Shown here: positions 45,698 to 53,077 of the stretch, piece by piece | Numbering within the stretch: the stretch's first letter is position 1 | Layout: the number at the start of each line of letters is the position of its first letter | Assembly: GCA_964523895.1 (NCBI GenBank) | Contig: CAZGBJ010000005.1 | Location: 56,795 to 120,794, forward strand | Direction: 5' to 3' | From: UBA7359 sp964523895 | GTDB lineage: Bacteria > Pseudomonadota > Gammaproteobacteria > Eutrophobiales > Eutrophobiaceae | Length of the DNA stretch: 64,000 nucleotides | Made by a program: the position numbers and the translations under genes | The notes under the pieces: model-generated | The model's input: the letters and a program-made list of their open reading frames with translations, nothing else | Database searches by the model: none | Told to the model about the DNA's origin: nothing

Positions 45698-47734
45698 ATG
45701 GGAAAATTAATCAAAATACTGGTTGTGCTTGTTGTTCTTGTCGTTGCTGCACTTGCAGGTATTATTCTAACGACAGATATCAACCAGTATAAAGGGCAGA
45801 TAGTACAAGTTGTTAAAGACAACACGGGAAGAGATTTTGAAATTAGTGGCGATCTTAAACTGGCCCCTTCCCTTGTCCCGACAATTGCCATCGAAGGTGT
45901 TTCGCTAGGCAATGCCAGTTGGGCGAAAGAAAAAAATATGCTGAGTGTCAGCAAATTTGAAGCTCAAGTTGCGCTTATGCCACTGTTAAAGAAAAATATT
46001 CAGGTCGTTCGATTAATTTTAATTGAACCAAACATCCACCTTGAAACAAATAAAAAAGGTGAAGGCAACTGGGTTTTTGCCAGTGGACCCGCCAAGCAAG
46101 AAGAACCCGCAAAAGATGCTGGCACTACTGAATTACCAGCATTAGCAGTTAATGAAGTTCACATTGAAAAAGCCAACATTACCTACAAAGACGGACAAAC
46201 GGGTAAAACAACGGAACTACTTATTGATCAAATCACAGTCAATTCTTCCAGTTTTTCTGATCCAATGACGCTATTAGTGAAAGCGAGCTTCAATAATGCG
46301 CCTTTAAATATTAACGGTGAATTAGGCTCAATAAATAACTTATTAGCCAATAAAGATTACCCAATAAAATTAAATGTGGGTATTGCCGGCGCAGAAATAT
46401 CGGTTGATGGTAAATTAGGCCAACCGATGTCAGCAAAAGGAATTGATTTACAGACTTCATTAAACATTAATAAGTTAAGTGATTTAAATGATGTGGCCGG
46501 TTCAGAACTACCTGATGTCGGTCCTATCGTGTTTAATGGAAAATTATCTGACACCAAATCCGGCTACGCCATTAAAGCTATGGTTGCACAATTAATGGAA
46601 TATAAAGTGAACGGCGATCTGGATGTTAGTCTTGCTGGAGCACGTCCATCATTAAACGCAAATCTAAGCTCTGATTCTTTGGATATCAGCCCTTTTCAAG
46701 GTGAAGAAAAAGAACAAGTAAAAAAAGAAAAACTATTTTCTTCCGACCCGCTTCCTTTAGAAGGGCTTAAAGCAGCAGATATTAACTTAACCTTTAAAAC
46801 AAAATCATTAATCACAAAAAGTTTAACCATTAATGACGCTGCCATTTCATTAAAACTAAATAATGGCAAGCTAAACTTAACAACGTCAGGAAAAGCCGCA
46901 GGTGGAACACTATCGGTCAAAGTTGGATTAGATGCGAGTAATGGGAAATCTGCAATACTCAGTAATAACATTGAAATAAAGCAATTTGAACTCGGACAGG
47001 TGCCTTCAATAAAAGAGAAAGAATTTATTACGGGCGGCAAAACCGACATAACGATTAAAGCAAAAGGTTCAGGCGCCAGTGTCAGTCAAATCATGTCAGG
47101 TTTAAATGGCAAGCTATTAGTAAAAACCGGTAAAGGAAAAATTTCAAATACAGCCTTGGAAGTTGCTGGTGCAGATGCACTTATGAGTACCTTATCCATG
47201 TTATCGCCAGGCTCAAAAGAATCGGATGGTAGTTTGTTGGAATGCGCTGTCGTTAATTTTAATATCAAAGATGGCATAGCAACAGCAGACAAAGGCATTG
47301 CTATGTCGACTAATCACTTGAACGTGATTGGCGAAGGCAGTGTTAATTTAAAAACGGAACAACTTGATATAGGTATTACACCAAAGGCAAAAGAAGGTAT
47401 TGGTCTCAATTTAGGTCAACTTGCCGGGCTAGTTAGACTTGGCGGAACATTAGCGAATCCGAGTCCAAAAGCTGATACTGAAGCGGCATTAAAAAGCGGT
47501 TTATCTGTGGGAACGGCAGTTGCTACCGGTGGTTTATCCTTGTTAGCAGAAGGCCTGCTCGATAGCGGCTCTGGCAGTGACGTCAATCCTTGCGATATTG
47601 CATTAGGTATAGCACCCAAAATCAAGCCAGCTGCAAAGAAGCCTGTAGAAGAAAAAAGTGCTGTAGAAAAAACAACGGATACTGTTAAAGATGCTGCAAG
47701 TGCGATTGGTGATAAATTAAAAAGTCTTTTTTAA
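45698..47734 (+). CDS. AsmA family protein
   Basis: This 678-residue protein has a single N-terminal membrane segment (IKILVVLVVLVVAALAGIIL) and a long periplasmic beta-rich region. The AsmA N-terminal domain (GRDFEISGDLKLAPSLVPTI, GNWVFASGP) and the AsmA C-terminal region (NGKLLVKTGKGKISNTALEV, IGEGSVNLKTEQLDI) are visible. AsmA-like proteins are thought to move phospholipids between membranes. AAAGGA lies seven bases before the ATG at 45698; the frame itself opens two codons earlier at a GTG. Confidence 0.9.
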   Translation: MGKLIKILVVLVVLVVAALAGIILTTDINQYKGQIVQVVKDNTGRDFEISGDLKLAPSLVPTIAIEGVSLGNASWAKEKNMLSVSKFEAQVALMPLLKKNIQVVRLILIEPNIHLETNKKGEGNWVFASGPAKQEEPAKDAGTTELPALAVNEVHIEKANITYKDGQTGKTTELLIDQITVNSSSFSDPMTLLVKASFNNAPLNINGELGSINNLLANKDYPIKLNVGIAGAEISVDGKLGQPMSAKGIDLQTSLNINKLSDLNDVAGSELPDVGPIVFNGKLSDTKSGYAIKAMVAQLMEYKVNGDLDVSLAGARPSLNANLSSDSLDISPFQGEEKEQVKKEKLFSSDPLPLEGLKAADINLTFKTKSLITKSLTINDAAISLKLNNGKLNLTTSGKAAGGTLSVKVGLDASNGKSAILSNNIEIKQFELGQVPSIKEKEFITGGKTDITIKAKGSGASVSQIMSGLNGKLLVKTGKGKISNTALEVAGADALMSTLSMLSPGSKESDGSLLECAVVNFNIKDGIATADKGIAMSTNHLNVIGEGSVNLKTEQLDIGITPKAKEGIGLNLGQLAGLVRLGGTLANPSPKADTEAALKSGLSVGTAVATGGLSLLAEGLLDSGSGSDVNPCDIALGIAPKIKPAAKKPVEEKSAVEKTTDTVKDAASAIGDKLKSLF

Positions 47735-47742
47735 CAGCACTA

Positions 47743-48588
47743 TCAAGCTGAGACAGTAACATCCAAAGGCAGTGCTTTTATTTTTAGCGCAAGGTCTTGT
47801 AGCCATGATTCAGGTAGTTTTTTAATTAATTTAGCTTCTGGCTGCAATGACTGACGTTCAACACCATAGAGCAATACGCCTTTAACTGAAATACTTCGAC
47901 TAATACTTGCTTCGAGTAAGTTAATATAGGCATTAACTTCCTTTTCATCTGGCGGTTTTCCCTTGTAAGAAAACACGCAGGTTTGAATCCATGTAGGACA
48001 AAGTTCGGCTGTGATTTTTAACCGTTTAAGCGTTGATAGATTAGAGCCTCTCACCTGATTAATTGTCGCAATGCCTGTAGGCGTTGCACTGTCAATTTTA
48101 AACCAGACTTCACCATTCATTTTGGCTAGTTTTTTCAGACCTTTTTTAACATGAAGCCGATTGACCATGCTTCCATTTGTTATTAACACACATTTAATCG
48201 AACCCAGTAAACCATATTCTTTTAATATTAATTTAATCACGCTAACGACCTGGTCAAATTCACTAGCAGTTGTGGACTCACCATTACCAGATATCGCGAT
48301 GTCTTTAATAACTCTATATTCATCTGCAACCTCTTCCCTGTCATAAAAGTCCCCATGAATAACATCGGCAAGAAATTGTCGTAATTCCTGGCCTAATTTA
48401 TCTATATTTACTGATGGTGCACTGCCTCGAATCAGGTTTGGCACCTGACAATAAATACATCGCCAATTACAGGCATTATTGATGTTCAAATTAACCCCGA
48501 TTGATAAGCCGCCTGCTCGGCGAGAAAGAACAGGATAAATATAAGTAAGGCCAACCTTATCGCGGCTATGATCAGATGTGGTAAGCAT
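47743..48588 (-). CDS. Radical SAM protein
   Basis: A 281-residue protein with the 4Fe-4S/SAM motif CNWRCIYC (about residues 39-46) and a following SAM-binding ISGNGESTTASEFD. It has no clear C-terminal accessory domain. The N-terminal LSRRAGGLSIGVNLNINNACNWRCIYCQ resembles MoaA-distant, YfkB/wyosine-like radical SAM proteins often annotated only as radical SAM. The reaction is unknown. It follows the tRNA-Leu gene on the same strand and is convergent with the asmA-like gene. Confidence 0.82.
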   Translation of the reverse strand: MLTTSDHSRDKVGLTYIYPVLSRRAGGLSIGVNLNINNACNWRCIYCQVPNLIRGSAPSVNIDKLGQELRQFLADVIHGDFYDREEVADEYRVIKDIAISGNGESTTASEFDQVVSVIKLILKEYGLLGSIKCVLITNGSMVNRLHVKKGLKKLAKMNGEVWFKIDSATPTGIATINQVRGSNLSTLKRLKITAELCPTWIQTCVFSYKGKPPDEKEVNAYINLLEASISRSISVKGVLLYGVERQSLQPEAKLIKKLPESWLQDLALKIKALPLDVTVSA

Positions 48589-48725
48589 GAGTGGAACAGA
48601 TTAGCTGTTTTTCAAAAATTGGAATGCAAATTGTACTAGAAATAGCAGTATCAGTGTCTATAGATTTTACTGATGGTGCCCGGGGCCGGAATCGAACCGG
48701 CACGCCTGTTAAGGCGAGGGATTTT

Positions 48726-49416
48726 CTTACCAACTACTATTTTCATAGCTGCGTCACTTAAAACGCATTTGTGGCCTGGACTTTCTCTTTACCGTATTTT
48801 AATCTTCATTAAAACATAGGCAGGAGCCGTCAAGTCTCTACACTTTCCTTAATGCATAATGAAGTTACACAAATACTCTGAAGAACAACTAATCGAAGCT
48901 GTTAAATCATCAACTTCACTTAGACAAGTTCTACAAAAACTTGGTGTAGCTCCATATGGTGGCAATTACGATGTATTAAGAAAAGCTTTAAATTACTTTA
49001 ACCTGAACACATCTCATTTTACTGGTCAAGCATGGAACAAAGGGAAGAAACTTCCTCCCAAAAGGGATATCAACCAATATCTTAATAATGAGTTGCCAAT
49101 CCAGTCTTATAAACTCAAGAATAGACTTCTTAAAGAAGAAATTCTCAAGCATAAATGTTTCAACTGCAATCGACATACTTGGTTGAGCTGCCCTATTCCA
49201 TTAGAACTAGACCATATTAATGGGAACAATAAAGACAACAGATTAGAAAACCTCCGTCTTTTGTGTCCCAACTGCCACGCACTCACTCCAACATATCGAA
49301 GTAAGAACCGCATTAAGGCTTAGCTCGGGATTGCCAGCAGCTTAATATGCTGAGGTTTCCCCGAATTTGACTCCATTCACACCAAGAGTTTCCAACTTGG
49401 GTGCTCAAATTACTCT
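48726..49416 (-). ncRNA. Group I intron in tRNA-Leu(UAA), probable subgroup IC3
   Basis: The 691-nt intron carries all four core elements in order. P: AATTCGGGGAAACCT (49367-49353). Q: GGCAATCCCGAGCTAAGCC (49335-49317). R: GTGTAGAGACTTGACGG (48843-48827). S: GTAAAGAGAAAGTCCA (48792-48777). Pairings check: P3 GGAGTC (49374-49369) with GGCTCC (48828-48823); P4 TCGGG/CCCGA; P7 GACTT/AAGTC; P6a CCTTAATGC (49318-49310) with GCATTAAGG (48855-48847). P8 has TTTTAAT/ATTAAAA, and a GAAA-loop hairpin lies at 48737-48748. The 5' exon end CTT can pair with GAG in the intron, with a U-G at the splice site, and the last base is G. Without the 454-nt P6a insert it would be about 237 nt. Confidence 0.92.
48859..49323 (+). 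CDS. HNH homing endonuclease inside the group I intron, antisense to it
   Basis: This 154-residue protein has a helical DNA-binding N-terminus (EEQLIEAVKSSTSLRQVLQK, then TSHFTGQAWNKGKK). A C-terminal HNH nuclease follows with zinc Cys pairs C100/C103 and C136/C139, catalytic ELDHIN (His119), and NNKDNRLENLRLLCPNCH (His140). It is inserted in the P6a loop of the tRNA-Leu intron but reads on the opposite strand. Its stop TAG (49321-49323) lies in the Q element and its last codons cover the P6a arm. No clear ribosome site or promoter is seen. By family it would cut intronless tRNA-Leu genes to drive homing; that is inference. Confidence 0.88.
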   Translation: MKLHKYSEEQLIEAVKSSTSLRQVLQKLGVAPYGGNYDVLRKALNYFNLNTSHFTGQAWNKGKKLPPKRDINQYLNNELPIQSYKLKNRLLKEEILKHKCFNCNRHTWLSCPIPLELDHINGNNKDNRLENLRLLCPNCHALTPTYRSKNRIKA

Positions 49417-49480
49417 AAGTCCCTTGCGTCTACCAATTCCGCCACCCGGGCTAATGGGTATTTTACATCATAACAAATTT

Positions 49481-49554
49481 TGGAGGCTGAACCCGGAATT
49501 GAACCGAGGTACACGGTTTTGCAAACCGCTGCATAACCACTCTGCCATTCAGCC
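49481..49554 (-). tRNA. cysT: tRNA-Cys(GCA)
   Basis: The 74-nt cloverleaf has a GGCTGAA/TTCAGCC acceptor stem, anticodon loop TTTGCAA with GCA, the Cys-specific U73 and encoded CCA. It lies 29 bp upstream of tRNA-Leu on the same strand. Confidence 0.96.
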
Positions 49555-49583
49555 AATATTACATTTCTAGTCTTTTAAAACAT

Positions 49584-49608
49584 AAAAACCCCAGAAGTAC
49601 CGGGGTTT
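49584..49608 (-). terminator. Hairpin with T run between tRNA-Gly and tRNA-Cys
   Basis: On the minus strand AAACCCC (49608-49602) pairs with GGGGTTT (49592-49586), followed by five T in total. It looks like an intrinsic terminator inside the tRNA cluster, and may partly end transcription after tRNA-Gly or act in processing. Confidence 0.6.
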
Positions 49609-49617
49609 CCAAATTTT

Positions 49618-49692
49618 TGGAGCGGGAAACGAGATTCGAACTCGCGACCCCAACCTTGGCAAGGTTGTGCTCTACCACTGAGCTATTCCCGC
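49618..49692 (-). tRNA. glyW: tRNA-Gly(GCC)
   Basis: A 75-nt cloverleaf with a GCGGGAA/TTCCCGC acceptor stem, anticodon stem CAACC/GGTTG, anticodon GCC and encoded CCA. It is first of the Gly-Cys-Leu cluster, 51 bp after pgsA, as in E. coli. Confidence 0.96.
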
Positions 49693-49743
49693 AAAGGACG
49701 CTATTGTATGCACGAGCGTTGATGTGTCAACAATAATGCCGAA

Positions 49744-50292
49744 TTATTCTTTCAATTTAGGCCAGGCAGCCAATATGTATTGAAACATTGAAATAAGGGT
49801 TAAAAAAGCAGCGATATATATCAAAACGAGTCCAATTGTGTAGACAGGCAAGCCCAACACGGGTTCTTTGAAGATCAAAAAGCCCAAAGCAACCATTTGG
49901 GCTATTGTTTTTATTTTTCCCAGTATAGAAACAGCGACTTTACTTCTGGCACCAATTTCCGCCATCCATTCACGTAGGGCTGAAACCGTTATTTCACGCC
50001 CGATTATGACTGCAGCAGGTAAAGCCAGATAAATTACCGGGTTTTGTTGTACTAATAATACTAATACAACAGCAACCATTAATTTATCTGCTACCGGATC
50101 AAGAAATGCACCTAAAGATGATGTTTGGTTTAATTTTCTTGCCAAATAACCATCAAGAACATCAGTTGCCCCTGCTAGAGCAAAAATGATACATGCGAAT
50201 ATATTGTTCCACTCGAACGGCAAATAAAATACCAATACAAAAACGGGTATCAGTAATATACGTAAGAGTGTAATTTGATTAGGGATATTCAT
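49744..50292 (-). CDS. pgsA: CDP-diacylglycerol--glycerol-3-phosphate 3-phosphatidyltransferase
   Basis: PgsA makes phosphatidylglycerophosphate, the precursor of phosphatidylglycerol and cardiolipin. The 182-residue membrane protein has the CDP-alcohol phosphotransferase motif DVLDGYLARKLNQTSSLGAF followed by LDPVADK (about residues 44-70), several membrane spans, and the N-terminal MNIPNQITLLRILLIPVFV. Its start overlaps the uvrC stop by one base. The uvrC-pgsA-tRNA order is conserved. Confidence 0.96.
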   Translation of the reverse strand: MNIPNQITLLRILLIPVFVLVFYLPFEWNNIFACIIFALAGATDVLDGYLARKLNQTSSLGAFLDPVADKLMVAVVLVLLVQQNPVIYLALPAAVIIGREITVSALREWMAEIGARSKVAVSILGKIKTIAQMVALGFLIFKEPVLGLPVYTIGLVLIYIAAFLTLISMFQYILAAWPKLKE

Positions 50293-52118
50293 TAATTATT
50301 ATGGAATGTGTCATATATTTTTCTTGCCAGGCTTTTATTGATGCCTGAAACCATAGCAATATCATCTACTCCAGCTTTAGCAACACCTTGTATGCCACCA
50401 AAATGCTTTATCAGACTTTGTCTTCGTTTATTTCCTATGCCCTCAATTTCTTCAAGTTTTGAACGTCCACGCTTCTTTTTCCGTCTTTGTCGATGTGCCG
50501 TTATGGCAAATCGATGTGCTTCATCTCGAATATGTTGTATTAAATGTAGCGCAGGTGATGAACTATCACAGTCTATTGTCTTATTTTCAAGTGCCAGAAT
50601 AAGATTCTCTAGCCCTGGCTTTCTTGATGGACCTTTTGCAACGCCTAATATAGGAATATGGGTGAGTTGTAATTCATAGAGTTCTTTTTTAGCAACGCCA
50701 ATTTGGCCTTTGCCACCATCAATTAGAATAAGATCAGGTAATCTTGCGTCTTCCTTTACCAAACGCGTATAGCGTCGTCTTATTACCTGCCCCATTGCCG
50801 CATAGTCATCGCCTTTAGTAATATTTTTTATATTAAATTGTCGATATTTGGAATTTACTGGCCCATCGGATCCGAATACAACGCACGAACCTACCGTTGC
50901 TTCGCCCTGAGTATGACTGATATCAAAACATTCCATATGCTCTATGGGTTCTTTAAATGAAAGTAGTTTCTGTAAAGCATCAAAGCGCTTATGTTGACTC
51001 TTATTACTTGCCATTTTTTGTTTTAACGTCAGCTCCACATTTTCTTTGGTCATCGCCAACCATTTAGAACGTTCCCCTCTTACCTTTGTTTTGAGTTTTA
51101 TTTTCCTTCCTGCTTTTTCAGAAAGGACATTCTCTATTAGCTCAACATCATCAAACGTATGACTAATTAATATTTCAGCAGGGATTTTTTGTTCCGATTT
51201 TTCATTTAGATAAAATTGAGTTAAAAATGCTTTCACCAAATCAGATTCAGATTGTTCTTCAATATGCTGTGGATAATAATTACGATTTCCTAAATTCAGC
51301 CCTGAACGTATAAAAACCAACTGTATACACGCCTGGTTAGCATTTATAACGCAGGCAATAATATCAATGTCGCCGCCATCAGAAGTAATATGCTGTTTTT
51401 CCTGAACATCGCGTAAGGAACGGATTTGATCGCGCAATCTTGCCGCCACTTCATATTCCAAAGCATCAGACGCTCTTTGCATGGGCTCGGTTAAACTTTT
51501 TATTACAGCTTCATTTTTTCCTTCAAGAAATAAAGTTGCATGGTCAATATCGCGTTGATAATCTTCTTGTGAAATATATTCAACGCACGGTGCCGTGCAA
51601 CGTTTAATTTGGTATTGCAAACAAGGACGGGAACGGTTTGCAAAAACATTATCCTCACAAGAACGAATTAAAAATAATTTTTGTAACAAATTTAATGTTC
51701 TTCTAACGGAACCAGCACCGGGATAAGGACCAAAGAATCTGCCTTTACCCTTTAAAGCACCCCGATGATAACGAAAGTGCGGATATTTATGATCACTGGA
51801 CAAATAGAGATAAGGGTAGCTTTTATCATCACGAAACAGAATGTTATATCGTGGCTTGTAACTTTTAATTAAATTATTTTCGAGTATCAGTGCTTCATTC
51901 TCAGTATGGGTCGCTGTAACTTCAATGTTTTCGACCTGTTTAATCATTACTTTTGTTTTAGGCGAGTCCGACTTACCACTATTAAAGTAGCTTGAAACGC
52001 GTTTTTTTAAATTCTTTGCTTTGCCAACATAAATAACCTTACCCTGATCATCCTGCATACAATAGACGCCGGGACGACCGGTTAATGTTTTAAGAAAGGA
52101 TTGTGAATCGAATGACAT
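50292..52118 (-). CDS. uvrC: UvrABC system protein C
   Basis: UvrC makes both incisions in nucleotide excision repair. The 608-residue protein has an N-terminal GIY-YIG nuclease domain (GVYCMQDDQGKVIYVGKAKN, residues 17-36), a Cys cluster (CLQYQIKRCTAPC), and a UVR region (MQRASDALEYEVAARLRDQI). The RNase H-like C-terminal nuclease has ECFDISHTQGEATVGSCVVF and LILIDGGKGQ. Two HhH motifs end it (EEIEGIGNKRRQSLIKHFGG). It overlaps pgsA. Confidence 0.97.
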   Translation of the reverse strand: MSFDSQSFLKTLTGRPGVYCMQDDQGKVIYVGKAKNLKKRVSSYFNSGKSDSPKTKVMIKQVENIEVTATHTENEALILENNLIKSYKPRYNILFRDDKSYPYLYLSSDHKYPHFRYHRGALKGKGRFFGPYPGAGSVRRTLNLLQKLFLIRSCEDNVFANRSRPCLQYQIKRCTAPCVEYISQEDYQRDIDHATLFLEGKNEAVIKSLTEPMQRASDALEYEVAARLRDQIRSLRDVQEKQHITSDGGDIDIIACVINANQACIQLVFIRSGLNLGNRNYYPQHIEEQSESDLVKAFLTQFYLNEKSEQKIPAEILISHTFDDVELIENVLSEKAGRKIKLKTKVRGERSKWLAMTKENVELTLKQKMASNKSQHKRFDALQKLLSFKEPIEHMECFDISHTQGEATVGSCVVFGSDGPVNSKYRQFNIKNITKGDDYAAMGQVIRRRYTRLVKEDARLPDLILIDGGKGQIGVAKKELYELQLTHIPILGVAKGPSRKPGLENLILALENKTIDCDSSSPALHLIQHIRDEAHRFAITAHRQRRKKKRGRSKLEEIEGIGNKRRQSLIKHFGGIQGVAKAGVDDIAMVSGINKSLARKIYDTFHNN

Positions 52119-52133
52119 AAGTAAAAATCTTAA

Positions 52134-52272
52134 CGGCCACAGAGAACACAGAGGACACCGAGAGAAACAACTGTATTATTAGTGATATACATAGCCAGCT
52201 TTAATATTCATAAAATAAATTAATAGTTTTTGGTTCTTCATTTCTCTGTGTTCTCAGTGAACTCTGTGGCTA
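52134..52272. repeat. MITE-like element with CACAGAG-type inverted ends (copy 2)
   Basis: A left arm at 52135-52167 (GGCCACAGAGAACACAGAGG and on to GAGAGAAA) and a right arm at 52240-52271 form an imperfect inverted repeat of about 32 bp around an AT-rich middle of about 70 bp. The ends match copy 1 at 28.5 kb; the middles differ. It lies between the uracil-DNA glycosylase gene and uvrC. Confidence 0.75.
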
Positions 52273-52285
52273 AATAATAATATTA

Positions 52286-52930
52286 TTACAGTTTCAATTC
52301 AGAACGGATCTGTTTAAATACATCGCTGAACATAGCTTCCGTTAAACGTTTTGTATTCGTGTTATAGCGGCTGCAATGATAGGAATCCATAATCTGACGC
52401 CCGTCATCGAGACTGTATTGTGCCGCATGTTTAAAAGGATAGTCGGCTTGTTTGAAGCCTAATGCCTTAATCACTGCTTTATGTGATATTAAACCTAAGC
52501 AAAGAATCACCGCTTTTTTATCAATTACTTTTAATTCCTCAGCAAGATAAGAATTGCAGGTATTAATTTCTTCACCAATAGGTTTATTTTCTGGGGGCAA
52601 ACATTTAACCGCATTGGTTATACGAGCATGTTTTAATTTCAAACCATCATTTAATCCAGTCGATATTGCTTTGTTACTAAAACCATGCTGGTACAACATT
52701 TCATAAAGAATAATACCGGCATGATCGCCGGTAAAAGGTCTGCCTGTCGCATTAGCACCATGCATGCCTGGAGCCAAACCCACAATCAACAATTTTGGTT
52801 TTTCCACACCAAATGGCGGAACTGGTCTGGCATGATAATCAGGATATTTTTCTTTGTTCTCATCCAGAAACTGGCTTAATCGAGGACAAGCCGTACAGTT
52901 GAGATCAAATACAGCAGTATTTAATGACAT
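52286..52930 (-). CDS. Uracil-DNA glycosylase superfamily protein (family 5, UDGb-like)
   Basis: A 214-residue protein. The first catalytic motif is GLAPGMHGANATGRPFTGD, close to the family 5 pattern in which Ala replaces the water-activating residue of other UDGs. The second region reads SYHCSRYNTNTKRLTEAMF, equivalent to the HPSP-N-NTGRLT leucine loop but with HCSR in place of HPSP. Cys residues near the N-terminus (CTACPRL) fit an iron-sulfur cluster ligand set. It probably excises uracil, hypoxanthine or related damaged bases. Confidence 0.82.
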   Translation of the reverse strand: MSLNTAVFDLNCTACPRLSQFLDENKEKYPDYHARPVPPFGVEKPKLLIVGLAPGMHGANATGRPFTGDHAGIILYEMLYQHGFSNKAISTGLNDGLKLKHARITNAVKCLPPENKPIGEEINTCNSYLAEELKVIDKKAVILCLGLISHKAVIKALGFKQADYPFKHAAQYSLDDGRQIMDSYHCSRYNTNTKRLTEAMFSDVFKQIRSELKL

Positions 52931-53077
52931 GAACTGATTTTACGTTACCAAAGCAAGTTTGTCGGTATTTCTAACAATATTTTTTCAGATCGAAATATTA
53001 TGAACTAAACTGCTTAATTTCTTTCTTATTTCGAACAATAGTTGGATGAACATTAAAATTTTCTGAGGAGATTAGTT

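Larger units (their letters stand above)
48674..49451 (-). tRNA. leuZ: tRNA-Leu(UAA), split by a group I intron
   Basis: The 5' exon is 49451-49417 (35 nt, GCCCGGGTGGCGGAATTGGT at its start, ending GGGACTT). The 3' exon is 48725-48674 (52 nt, starting AAAATCCC and ending in encoded CCA). Joined, they give an 87-nt tRNA. The acceptor stem GCCCGGG/CCCGGGC and the AGGGA/TCCCT anticodon stem are perfect. The loop is CTTAAAA (anticodon UAA). A long variable arm and a CCGG/CCGG T stem complete it. The break falls after U34, the same site as the cyanobacterial and plastid tRNA-Leu intron. Gene order Gly-Cys-Leu after pgsA equals E. coli glyW-cysT-leuZ. Unspliced, it could not work. Confidence 0.95.

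Noticed and set aside
48674..49451. tRNA-Leu as a pseudogene broken by a mobile insertion
   Set aside because: Both halves are perfect, the break is at the known intron site, and the insert has a full group I core with correct ends.
49367..49570. Plus-strand frame of 67 codons
   Set aside because: It covers the complement of tRNA-Leu 5' exon and tRNA-Cys; the structural RNA genes explain the sequence.
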